DNA of 18,622 nt from the NCBI GenBank assembly GCA_002730485.1, contig PCAH01000018.1, forward strand, positions 1 through 18,622. Reading direction: 5' to 3'. This document shows positions 7,095 to 13,440 of the stretch, in pieces. The position numbers and the translations under genes are program-made. The DNA comes from Dehalococcoidia bacterium (lineage in GTDB: Bacteria; Chloroflexota; Dehalococcoidia; UBA3495). The notes beneath the pieces were generated by a model. The model worked only from the letters and a program-made list of their open reading frames with translations, did not search any database and had not been told where the DNA came from. Numbering within the stretch: the stretch's first letter is position 1; each line of letters starts with the position of its first letter.

Positions 7095-8264
7095 ATGCAA
7101 ACACTCGATGTCGTACGAGAGCAATGGTGTGGGCGGGCAGCGATGCCGAACATGTACGGGGCGGTGTTCACGTCACTGGGGTTCCAGACACCCGCACCCC
7201 AAACGGCGCTAAAGGTGCTTTCGCATCGAGCTGAAATACAGGAGGACGTTCGAGCAGATTTTGCGAAGGGGGTGATGGCCATCGACAGCATGTACACGAT
7301 GGCCGGAAAGAGTTTGGTGATTTCGCCCCGTGATATCGACTGCTTCATCGTGAACACTTCGAACGGAATCGTGACGGTGACGTTCAAGTCTGGAGACACG
7401 GCATCGATCCGCGTTGCGTACTTCTACCGCAACGACGAAACCAAGCGACCACGCTGGGCTTTCTTCGCCCCCCGAAAAGAGGACGGCAATAACATCGATT
7501 GCATCAGCGATGACGGTTCGTCCACTACTATGTCGATAGATGCCGTCTTCGAGTACCTCCAGCGGCAGCCCGCGATAACAGCGTCGATGATAGATCTGAG
7601 CGACCCGGACACGACGTACCAGCTTCACGAACCTACGGCGGTACTGACGAATTCCTACGGGAAGCCTATTCTGCAGGTATCGCTCCCGTACGACGCCACG
7701 GACAAAGGCGCGGCGCACTACCTAGACTCGGACAAATACCATGAATGGCCGGGGGGGAGTCGTGAGTTGTATTGTGCGCGGGGCGGGCGAAACGCTGGTC
7801 GTGTCGTTTCTGTATCCACCCGAGCGCGACGCAACAGAGGTGCGATGGGCTGGGGATTCATCGGGGATCACCAGCGGGGTGCTGCGACGATGCTGAAACG
7901 GCAGAGCGCGAATCTCTTCGAGATCATGGGTCCCATCAAGCTAGTAGATCTTCGCGATTCTGCGTGTCTGGTATGTGGATACGTCTTTGGAGACTGGGTA
8001 TGCAACGGCTGCAAACGGGGCGTGTGCGAGGGATGCAGCAAAAAAAGCAGACTTGGTAGTCTGGAATGCTACATGTGCACGATGCGCGTGCAGCCGAAGC
8101 GCAAACCATTGATCCTCGGTGGGAGATCTCCTAAAAAGACGCGCGTGCGTCAAGCCGAGGGCGACGAGACCGACAACGCAGCGTTGCAGCTCGGGGACCT
8201 GTCGGAGGTCACACCAGAAAAGATTAGGGCTCTAGGCGATTCTCTAGGTGTGCCGGTTGTGTAG
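7095..8264 (+). CDS. C-terminal zinc-cluster protein with apparent internal frame disturbance (389 aa)
   Basis: I do not recognise a family. Residues about 290-330 form a compact zinc cluster (CLVCG ... WVCNGCKRGVCEGC ... CYMC), compatible with a RING-like or zinc-ribbon fold. The tail is basic, then acidic. An N-terminal beta-rich module (about residues 80-125) has the pattern GIVTVTFKSGDTASIRVAYFY. Between about 7758 and 7890 the translated frame becomes Arg/Gly-rich and unconvincing. In the +1 frame the same bases encode GVVSCIVRGAGETLVVSFLY, which looks like a second copy of the N-terminal module. The switch point coincides with a run of seven G (7751-7757), and the frame is restored before 7894. 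This suggests either two compensating indels (real or from sequencing) or a coincidence. The promoter-like T-run at 7053 supports the start. Confidence 0.75.
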   Translation: MQTLDVVREQWCGRAAMPNMYGAVFTSLGFQTPAPQTALKVLSHRAEIQEDVRADFAKGVMAIDSMYTMAGKSLVISPRDIDCFIVNTSNGIVTVTFKSGDTASIRVAYFYRNDETKRPRWAFFAPRKEDGNNIDCISDDGSSTTMSIDAVFEYLQRQPAITASMIDLSDPDTTYQLHEPTAVLTNSYGKPILQVSLPYDATDKGAAHYLDSDKYHEWPGGSRELYCARGGRNAGRVVSVSTRARRNRGAMGWGFIGDHQRGAATMLKRQSANLFEIMGPIKLVDLRDSACLVCGYVFGDWVCNGCKRGVCEGCSKKSRLGSLECYMCTMRVQPKRKPLILGGRSPKKTRVRQAEGDETDNAALQLGDLSEVTPEKIRALGDSLGVPVV

Positions 8265-8320
8265 ATGCGTTGAGGGGTCGTGTACGACAAAAGTTAAAGC
8301 GGGACTGAAAGCAAACACCG

Positions 8321-8893
8321 ATGCGAGCATTTTTTCGCGGAGCCGTACGATATTTCGTCGAAACAGGTCCGGCTGTCGTCGGTGGCTGGGAGGGGCGTAC
8401 CCCAGAGTCTGTATGTGCGTCGATGATACCCCAGACAACGGCTGCAATGTGGGAAAAGAACCGCATGGAATGCGACACGATACTGGAGCGGCGCGTGGCG
8501 GCGATCAGCAGCGTCGTCGAGCTTTTCGTCTTCGGATATCTCTTTCTTACGTTCGCGCGCGCGACAGCCACGATCATTTTTCGAACGCTTCCTTCTTGGG
8601 GGTACGATATTGTATGTGCTAAAGGGAAAGATGCGAGTCGTGACGCGGTCGTATCTACCGCATGTATTGCGCCTTCAGCGATTAGGTCGGCGCATCGTAA
8701 CCAGAAGGCGCTGCCCGATAACTTTGGAACCCACGAAGTGGCCCTCCTTCAGCACGGGATACCACACCTACAACGCCCCCGCGTTTATTTCCTTTGTCTT
8801 GAAGACCGGCGACACCCGCGACCCGATCACAAGGAAGGAGCTGACAGAAGAACAACATCACCTCCTCTGTCGCATGGCAGCCGGGCCGTGTAG
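8321..8893 (+). CDS. Possible small membrane protein, doubtful (190 aa)
   Basis: Without this ORF the stretch 8265-8630 (366 bases) is empty. The first 90-100 residues look plausible: a start ATG after an A-rich leader, and one predicted membrane segment (VVELFVFGYLFLTF, about residues 65-80). The second half overlaps the next gene by 263 bases in another frame, and there it reads as shadow (His/Arg/Pro-rich). Either the protein really extends into the overlap, or a shorter gene has lost its stop by a frameshift, or this is chance. An antisense ORF at 8224-8577 is a weaker alternative. No family recognised. Confidence 0.35.
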   Translation: MRAFFRGAVRYFVETGPAVVGGWEGRTPESVCASMIPQTTAAMWEKNRMECDTILERRVAAISSVVELFVFGYLFLTFARATATIIFRTLPSWGYDIVCAKGKDASRDAVVSTACIAPSAIRSAHRNQKALPDNFGTHEVALLQHGIPHLQRPRVYFLCLEDRRHPRPDHKEGADRRTTSPPLSHGSRAV

Positions 8894-9344
8894 GACCCCT
8901 GCTCCGCTCCTCGCGCGGCTCTGTGACTTGGCTGGTTTGGAAAAGTATCGCACAGAGAAGTCGAGCGAGGCGAGCCTCACGTGTCTGATGTTCGACGACG
9001 CAATGGAACTTTTTTCCGAAGCGCTCTCGGTCTGCCGTGACCAGTTCGTTCCGGTATCGACGCGGTTGCTTCAGCTAAGTGTCGTCAACTTCCCCCGGAT
9101 ACGTTCCCAGTACGGGACGATAGTACGCCGTGACCCAGACGCCCGGGGTGCTCTGGACGTGCATTTCGCGACGCGCTTACGGTGCAGTGCGACGATGCAG
9201 CCGATTATGCACACGGTACTGCACCAGTTCACCGTGGATCTGAAACGAATGGGCCCTTCTGCACTTGAATACGTCAGCAACCACGATAATAGCGGCAACG
9301 AAAATCCACAGCTCCGTACATTCACTGAAATCTTCATGGTCTAA
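8631..9344 (+). CDS. U-box/RING-like protein (237 aa)
   Basis: Near the N terminus a segment reads CPITLEP, then hydrophobic and aromatic residues, then LKTGDTRDPITRKEL. This is the layout of a U-box or degenerate RING (CPI, later a TG.x.DP.x.R.x.L signature), which recruits ubiquitin-loaded E2 enzymes. The rest is mostly helical, with no further motif recognised. I start the gene at the ATG 8631; the longer frame opens only on a TTG at 8610. The 3' end overlaps the convergent IBR-like gene by 4 bases. A functional pairing with the viral E2 is inferred, not shown. Confidence 0.72.
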   Translation: MRVVTRSYLPHVLRLQRLGRRIVTRRRCPITLEPTKWPSFSTGYHTYNAPAFISFVLKTGDTRDPITRKELTEEQHHLLCRMAAGPCRTPAPLLARLCDLAGLEKYRTEKSSEASLTCLMFDDAMELFSEALSVCRDQFVPVSTRLLQLSVVNFPRIRSQYGTIVRRDPDARGALDVHFATRLRCSATMQPIMHTVLHQFTVDLKRMGPSALEYVSNHDNSGNENPQLRTFTEIFMV

Positions 9345-9652
9345 ATGACTGCTTTTTTGTGCGAATCGTGCCCCCCCGGGCAAAAGTCTTCGCCACTGCA
9401 GGCAAGAAAGGCCTCCGACCCCGGGGCGTGGTCGTGGCACTCGTCGTTGCTAAGTTGCTGCCCCGTCTGCGCATCGTACATCTGCCGGCAAAGCTTCTTT
9501 TCACATAGGAAACACCAGCATCTCCCGCAGCCTGCGCCGACAACGAACTGTCCGTCTGCCTGACGTCCACAGATGACATAGTTGCACGACCGCGGGCTCT
9601 TTAGGGCGTACCGCTCGCACCACGGACACTGTGCTACCTTTTCGCCGTCCAT
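9341..9652 (-). CDS. IBR-like (in-between-RING) zinc protein (103 aa)
   Basis: The zinc ligands follow the IBR layout: C9-x2-C12, C23 and C28 in SCNYVIC, then GCGRCWCFLCEKKLC (C42, C45, C47, C50, C55), a His/Cys pair near residues 72-75, and C85/C91/H95. The combination of SCN-x-V-x-C and GCG-x2-WCFLC is characteristic of IBR domains in RBR ubiquitin ligases. Here it stands alone without a RING1, as seen for short zinc proteins in other giant viruses. It may bind ubiquitin or act as a decoy. A T-rich block (minus-strand TTTTTTTA, 9697-9704) lies 44 bases upstream. It is convergent with the U-box-like gene. Confidence 0.84.
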   Translation of the reverse strand: MDGEKVAQCPWCERYALKSPRSCNYVICGRQADGQFVVGAGCGRCWCFLCEKKLCRQMYDAQTGQQLSNDECHDHAPGSEAFLACSGEDFCPGGHDSHKKAVI

Positions 9653-9718
9653 GATAGCTTGTTAAGAGGAAATGGTATATGTCTGTGTTTCTGGAATAAA
9701 AAAATGACATCACAGGCC

Positions 9719-9728
9719 TTTTTTTACA
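9719..9728 (+). promoter_or_regulatory. Putative promoter element TTTTTTTACA
   Basis: TTTTTTTACA followed by CTTTT lies 16 bases before the ATG at 9745. No plus-strand gene ends nearby, so a terminator explanation is unlikely here and a promoter role is favoured. Confidence 0.52.
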
Positions 9729-9744
9729 CTTTTGCGTTTTACTG

Positions 9745-10266
9745 ATGCTCACACCACTGGCAGACCACGCGTCGATGCAAGGTGGGTGCCATTCCCGCGA
9801 CCCGTCGGCCCTTCGACAATGGAGGGAACAAAAAGGAATTTGTAACGGCGACCCCGGAATCATGTTCGGGGGGCCTAGCACCGGTAACATGTTATATTAC
9901 TGGCCGCGAGTAGGTGGCCATTACGCCGAATTGCACGACTACTTTGAGGCCTCGAGCGTGGACCCGAAAGAGGAAAGCAAGTTTCTCGATGCTGTTCTTA
10001 GCGACGAGAGCGAGATCGATGTCGTAACGCCCGAGACGGATCTCGGAAGCCTGATGGACTTTGAAAACCGCAGTGCACTGTGTTTCGTTGAGGAGGGCGA
10101 CCCCCGCGGTGACCCGAAGATGACTGACCCGGAATGGTTTTCGAAAGAGCCCGCATGCGACGACAGCGACGATTGGGTGACTTCGCAGATTATAATGGCA
10201 CGTGCTGCGCTCGCGCACACACGCCTCGAGGGGAAAATCAAGTTCTTCGTCAGCGGCGGAAAATAA
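9745..10266 (+). CDS. Acidic protein, unknown function (173 aa)
   Basis: I do not recognise this protein. The first 50 residues contain a Gly-rich, aromatic segment (FGGPSTGNMLYYWPRVGGHY). The middle is strongly acidic (Asp/Glu clusters such as SDESEIDVV), and the end is a short helix with a basic Lys-rich finish. No membrane segment or Cys cluster is seen; the four Cys are dispersed. The start is supported by the TTTTTTTACA element 16 bases upstream. It ends 10 bases before the convergent two-TM gene. A structural or regulatory role is possible, but nothing in the sequence decides it. Confidence 0.72.
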   Translation: MLTPLADHASMQGGCHSRDPSALRQWREQKGICNGDPGIMFGGPSTGNMLYYWPRVGGHYAELHDYFEASSVDPKEESKFLDAVLSDESEIDVVTPETDLGSLMDFENRSALCFVEEGDPRGDPKMTDPEWFSKEPACDDSDDWVTSQIIMARAALAHTRLEGKIKFFVSGGK

Positions 10267-10275
10267 GCGTAGCGA

Positions 10276-10536
10276 TCACGCAGAAGCCCGGCAGATGAGA
10301 TCTGCTCCCGGTATTTTCATGACGAGCGTGTATGCCACGTACATCGATGCCACTACGAAGCTCAGCACGCACATGACGTCGTACCCCGCGTCTGCCCCCC
10401 AACCGTATCGAATGAGGTAGACCACCGACGGAACGGTGCCCACAAAGGCGGCGACGATGAATATACAAAGCGTAACGCGCGCCAAAAGAATCCAGAAGCA
10501 TCCGCAGCCCCTCGGGGTCGGTTCCTCCTCGGTCAT
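10276..10536 (-). CDS. Two-TM small membrane protein (86 aa)
   Basis: After a short acidic N terminus (MTEEEPTPRG) there are two hydrophobic segments: about residues 14-38 (FWILLARVTLCIFIVAAFVG) and about 55-74 (VMCVLSFVVASMYVAYTLVM). This predicts a hairpin membrane protein, which is common among virion membrane proteins of large DNA viruses. No family is recognised. It is divergent from the resolvase gene, with 20 bases between the starts that contain GTTTTCTAGTTAATGA. The two genes probably share a compact bidirectional promoter. Confidence 0.7.
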   Translation of the reverse strand: MTEEEPTPRGCGCFWILLARVTLCIFIVAAFVGTVPSVVYLIRYGWGADAGYDVMCVLSFVVASMYVAYTLVMKIPGADLICRASA

Positions 10537-10556
10537 TGTCGTTTTCTAGTTAATGA

Positions 10557-11123
10557 ATGATCGTTCTTTCCTTAGATATCGGGATCGTGCATCTCGCGTG
10601 GGTCCTCATCGATTCCGCGGCGGGTGTACTGGGGTGCGGCCTCTGGGACATACGGGAACCATGCGCGGAGCCGAACTGCACGCTCCCACATACACGAGAA
10701 ACCTACGACCGCCTGTGCCACATCGACGCCCACTACGTCGTCCCGCTGATGCGGGAGGCCGAGTTCCTACTGCTCGAGCGGCAACCGCCCGGTGGCCTTC
10801 AAGCGGTCGAGGACTTTTTTTTCGGGCGGTACCGAGACCGTGCGGTCAAGGTCCATCCCTGCGCCGTCCACGCATGGTCAGGGATCCGCCACCTCGATTA
10901 CGAAGCGCGGAAGGCCGCGGCGACCAAATCCGCAAAAAAATATATCCCGCATCTGGACTCGGACGGGGGGCGCGTCCACGACATTGCCGACGCAGTGTGT
11001 CAGGCATGCTGGTTCTTTGAACACCGCCATCGACGGAAGCCCGCTGCCGTACCCCGCGCCGCCGCGCCACTCCACCACGTTCCAGCCCACGCTTGGATGG
11101 ACAAGTTCGCACATATCTGCTGA
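10557..11123 (+). CDS. Holliday junction resolvase, RuvC fold, poxvirus A22-like
   Basis: The N terminus MIVLSLDIGIVHLAWVLID is the first RNase-H-like strand, with the catalytic Asp at residue 7. The second acidic residue is Glu74 in FLLLERQPP, and the final pair is Asp142/Asp145 in GRVHDIADAVCQA. These four carboxylates and the 188-aa length fit the RuvC-type resolvases of poxviruses (A22), iridoviruses and other NCLDVs. These enzymes cut four-way junctions to resolve replication concatemers before packaging. It should act in the viral replication compartment. The C-terminal 35 residues (Arg/Pro/Ala/His-rich) appear to be an unstructured extension. An ATG four bases upstream (10553) opens a different frame. 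Confidence 0.94.
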   Translation: MIVLSLDIGIVHLAWVLIDSAAGVLGCGLWDIREPCAEPNCTLPHTRETYDRLCHIDAHYVVPLMREAEFLLLERQPPGGLQAVEDFFFGRYRDRAVKVHPCAVHAWSGIRHLDYEARKAAATKSAKKYIPHLDSDGGRVHDIADAVCQACWFFEHRHRRKPAAVPRAAAPLHHVPAHAWMDKFAHIC

Positions 11124-11132
11124 GTTTAGTAA

Positions 11133-11411
11133 ATGTCGGCGGAGACCTGCGGGCGCTGCGGTCTACATCTGTGTGCCTCGAAGGCGATCGGGGGAGGCTA
11201 CGGGGTGGCATGTGGATCCCACCGGTACTGCATTCGTTGCTGGTTCGATACTGACTACGAGTACGGCGACAGGGCCACGGAGGCGAAAGATGTTCGCAGC
11301 ATGCCGCTAGTGGGTCGGGACCCCCAAGAAAACCGCTGGGGTGGTTCCCCAGTGTGTTTTGCCTGCGCCTTCCAAAAGCCGTTTTATGTCACGAAAGGAG
11401 AAACAGCATGA
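11133..11411 (+). CDS. Small zinc-binding protein (92 aa)
   Basis: The ligands are arranged as C6-x2-C9, C14, C27-x2-H30, C33-x2-C36 and C75-x2-C78. The spacing CGRCG ... CGSHRYCIRC ... CFAC suggests a RING-like or treble-clef fold, with the last pair completing a site after a 40-residue acidic loop. No catalytic motif is seen. The gene starts 9 bases after the resolvase stop, so co-transcription is likely. Its stop codon overlaps the next ATG (ATGA at 11408). A ubiquitin-ligase-type role is possible given the other zinc proteins nearby, but unsupported by direct motifs. Confidence 0.74.
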   Translation: MSAETCGRCGLHLCASKAIGGGYGVACGSHRYCIRCWFDTDYEYGDRATEAKDVRSMPLVGRDPQENRWGGSPVCFACAFQKPFYVTKGETA

Positions 11412-11587
11412 GGCCCATGGAGGATCCAAAAAAACCTTGCCTCGGCCCATGCTTGTCTTGGTGCGGGAAAAACGACGTTTTGTCGGCGTTCGCGCTTGCA
11501 CTCGCTTTGGTTTCCTTTGTCGCCGCTGTTTCTACACTCTTGTACATACGCGCGAGACGAAAGAAAACTTGCAAAAACGAGGCGTAA
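11408..11587 (+). CDS. Single-TM micro membrane protein (59 aa)
   Basis: The ATG at 11408 overlaps the stop of the upstream zinc-protein gene by the four bases ATGA. Residues about 1-20 are hydrophilic with three Cys (KPCLGPCLSWCG). A clear membrane segment follows (LSAFALALALVSFVAAVSTLLYI), then a basic tail (RARRKKTCKNE). This is a typical type III-like topology with a positive cytosolic end. No family recognised. The frame remains open upstream of 11408, but no start there fits the gene spacing. Confidence 0.55.
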   Translation: MRPMEDPKKPCLGPCLSWCGKNDVLSAFALALALVSFVAAVSTLLYIRARRKKTCKNEA

Positions 11588-11592
11588 GCAGC

Positions 11593-11697
11593 ATGGGATT
11601 TTTGGTAGGTATGATTGTGTGGTACTGGTACGGTGCGCTGCCGGGTCTCCTGATAGCGATCCTAATTGATATGACCCTAGCGGTGAGGATCGGCTAA
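11593..11697 (+). CDS. Possible micro membrane protein (34 aa)
   Basis: This very short ORF starts six bases after the preceding stop. It is almost entirely hydrophobic (MGFLVGMIVWYWYGALPG, then LLIAILIDMTLAV). It continues a tight row of small genes after the resolvase and resembles the tiny membrane proteins of other large DNA viruses. The length makes chance occurrence possible. The composition and spacing argue for a real gene. Confidence 0.42.
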   Translation: MGFLVGMIVWYWYGALPGLLIAILIDMTLAVRIG

Positions 11698-11725
11698 TCG
11701 ACACTTTTTCGTAATCGATAAAAAC

Positions 11726-12103
11726 ATGGCATTGGCTCATCGCAAAGCACTTGGCGATCTCGTTTTTTGGGTCGAGCAGCGCCTGATCAGGGACATCACC
11801 AGTGCCCACGACGAATCGTTGTCCAGTAGGCGCCGGGATAGACTCGTGCTGTCCGCCAAACGATATTTCAAAGACGTGAGGGTGTGCGCTACTCTCTTGG
11901 GAAATCCGGAGGATCTGAGCGACGCGATCACCGCCGCCGAGAATAATTATCCCGATGCCCCCGCGCTCGAGCGCGTCGTTGAAGTAGCGCGGTCGATACC
12001 GGAACCAGACCCCCAATCGCTCCGGTGCATGCTGGAGGAACACATGCTGCTCCTAGAGAAAGCGCTTGCGTCAGCGAAGGAAGTCAGGGCCGCTCTCCCG
12101 TGA
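11726..12103 (+). CDS. Helical protein, unknown function (125 aa)
   Basis: No recognised domain. The sequence is predicted mostly helical, rich in Arg, Glu, Leu and Ala. An N-terminal basic stretch (SSRRRDRLVLSAKRYFKD) and a C-terminal heptad-like helix (CMLEEHMLLLEKALASAKEV) suggest coiled-coil association. The leader contains an AT-rich block just before the ATG (ACTTTTTCGTAATCGATAAAAAC), which supports the start. It is the first of three unknown plus-strand genes between the small membrane proteins and the minus-strand primase. Confidence 0.7.
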   Translation: MALAHRKALGDLVFWVEQRLIRDITSAHDESLSSRRRDRLVLSAKRYFKDVRVCATLLGNPEDLSDAITAAENNYPDAPALERVVEVARSIPEPDPQSLRCMLEEHMLLLEKALASAKEVRAALP

Positions 12104-12133
12104 TGTCGGATTAGTCGTTGTCCACATTCTGCC

Positions 12134-12589
12134 ATGCGTCTTGGGCTATTAGCGGCAAGTGTGCGGTCCCTCCGCGGATCCGGCGTGTCCTGCGTCGATC
12201 TCGAGCTAGAATGCGAGGACCTCGCCGGCGCGTTCATCGCCGAATGGTGGCGCTCTGTGCGTCGCAGATCCGTGGAGGTCCGTTATCTCGTCGGAGTTTT
12301 CGCACAAGACGACAACGGTGTACGGCTGCTGTACCATGCGGAACCACGGTTTTTTAGATGTCGTCTCCGTGCAGCCGATTCGCTTCGTGCGGTGCCGGGA
12401 CTGCCGGACTTTCTTGCGGACCGGCGTCGGTTCTTCGGCTCCGAGCCGGTGGGGCAGCGCATGTTTGTCGAAAAAGACTTCCATACGTCATTCCCTGACA
12501 TGAAGACCTCGGTGGGGGATTTCAGTAGGCGGTACACGCCCGGAAGCGGTGTGCTGCGCGTGGAGCTTGCCGAAATGGTGTTTCCCTAG
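12134..12589 (+). CDS. Unknown protein (151 aa)
   Basis: I recognise no family. Predicted mixed alpha/beta, with strands such as VEVRYLVGVFAQ and VRLLYHAEPRFF. It is rich in Arg and hydrophobics and has few Cys. There is no signal peptide or membrane segment. The leader has no obvious T-rich element. Support comes from an uninterrupted frame that fills the gap between neighbours, an amino-acid make-up unlike the shadow frames, and an AT-rich gap after the stop. Confidence 0.68.
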   Translation: MRLGLLAASVRSLRGSGVSCVDLELECEDLAGAFIAEWWRSVRRRSVEVRYLVGVFAQDDNGVRLLYHAEPRFFRCRLRAADSLRAVPGLPDFLADRRRFFGSEPVGQRMFVEKDFHTSFPDMKTSVGDFSRRYTPGSGVLRVELAEMVFP

Positions 12590-12635
12590 ATTCGATATGG
12601 GTATGCTTTAATAAAACAGAACCAGTAAAATCGAC

Positions 12636-13274
12636 ATGGATGCGAATACCACAGCCGCAACGTTCGCTGCCACCGGTGCCTTTGTAGGTATCGTAGGTGC
12701 GAGCATGGTCGCGAAGTCAAAGATGAAAAAGTTAAAGGCAGCACATGATAGTACACTTACGGCAGCTACGGCAGCTACCAAAGACTGTAGTGCGTATGTA
12801 CGTACCCTACGGCGTCCCGAAACCAAGGACCTTCTAAAGTGCCGCATCGACCCTACCCTACTGATAAACACTACCATGCCCGTCATGGGTATTTTTAATG
12901 AGATGAAGGTCGATCGGAACGCGTTCGCTGACAAGCTTGCGGCCATTCTCCCCGACGAAACGCCCGTCACATGCGGGAACGTGGATCATATCATCGATGG
13001 GTATGAAATCAAAAAAAGCACGCGCCGATGTGACGGTGTGCTCTGTGTCGCGGACAAGTTCAGTAAGTCTTTCTGCGCGGGGCCCCACCTCGAGGTGGAT
13101 CGGAACGATTTCAAAAAAACGTTTCTGACTCACACAGAGAGCATGATTGAGCTTGGAAATGAACACCTTCCTCATGACAAAAAAATAAACAAAAGGAAGG
13201 TTATTAACGAATTTGACGATGCTTATGAAGTTATCGTCCCAAGAAAGCTATGCGTCCCCTTGCGGGGAAGATAG
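12636..13274 (+). CDS. N-terminally anchored, Cys-containing protein (212 aa)
   Basis: The N terminus has a short hydrophobic segment (about residues 8-27, ATFAATGAFVGIVGASMVA), followed by Lys-rich residues. This is a membrane anchor rather than a cleaved signal, with the bulk of the protein on the other side. The main domain contains about seven Cys (e.g. around TCGNV, RRCDGVLC, KSFCAG) that could form disulfides. It ends in a Lys/Arg-rich region. The layout resembles entry-fusion or redox-dependent virion membrane proteins of poxviruses, but I see no diagnostic motif, so that is speculation. The start is preceded by an AT-rich leader. Base composition is visibly more AT-rich than the flanking genes, mainly in the last 120 bases. 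Confidence 0.77.
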   Translation: MDANTTAATFAATGAFVGIVGASMVAKSKMKKLKAAHDSTLTAATAATKDCSAYVRTLRRPETKDLLKCRIDPTLLINTTMPVMGIFNEMKVDRNAFADKLAAILPDETPVTCGNVDHIIDGYEIKKSTRRCDGVLCVADKFSKSFCAGPHLEVDRNDFKKTFLTHTESMIELGNEHLPHDKKINKRKVINEFDDAYEVIVPRKLCVPLRGR

Positions 13275-13414
13275 GCTTCTTCCTCGTCTCGCTCGGCGAA
13301 GGACAGCATCGCAAAGGGGCTCAGTTTTCTCTTCATACCACCGACCATTCGCTTGATGCCGTACCACACGAAGGCAATGATTGTTATGATAACAATGAGT
13401 TTGACGAGACCCAT
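13223..13414 (-). CDS. Small single-TM protein (63 aa)
   Basis: The N-terminal half is a membrane segment (MGLVKLIVIITIIAFVWYGI), followed by a basic stop-transfer (KRMVGGMKRK) and a charged tail. Upstream of the ATG the minus strand reads CTTTTTTTTTAAAAAAT, a strong T/A-rich start-proximal block. The last 52 bases overlap the 3' end of the convergent 212-aa gene. No family recognised. A virion or host-membrane role is inferred from the topology only. MG at the start gives an N-terminal Gly, but the following residues do not fit the myristoylation consensus well. Confidence 0.66.
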   Translation of the reverse strand: MGLVKLIVIITIIAFVWYGIKRMVGGMKRKLSPFAMLSFAERDEEEAYLPRKGTHSFLGTITS

Positions 13415-13431
13415 ATTTTTTAAAAAAAAAG
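13415..13431 (-). promoter_or_regulatory. T/A-rich start-proximal block
   Basis: The minus-strand sequence CTTTTTTTTTAAAAAAT directly precedes the ATG at 13414. It resembles the T-run part of the recurring element without the TACA end. It may also act on the 3' end of the primase gene, whose stop lies at 13441. Confidence 0.4.
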
Positions 13432-13440
13432 CCGATAAAA

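Noticed and set aside
11384..12043. Minus-strand ORF of 219 aa
   Set aside because: It is antisense to three plus-strand genes with better starts, spacing and membrane or helical features. No domain is visible.
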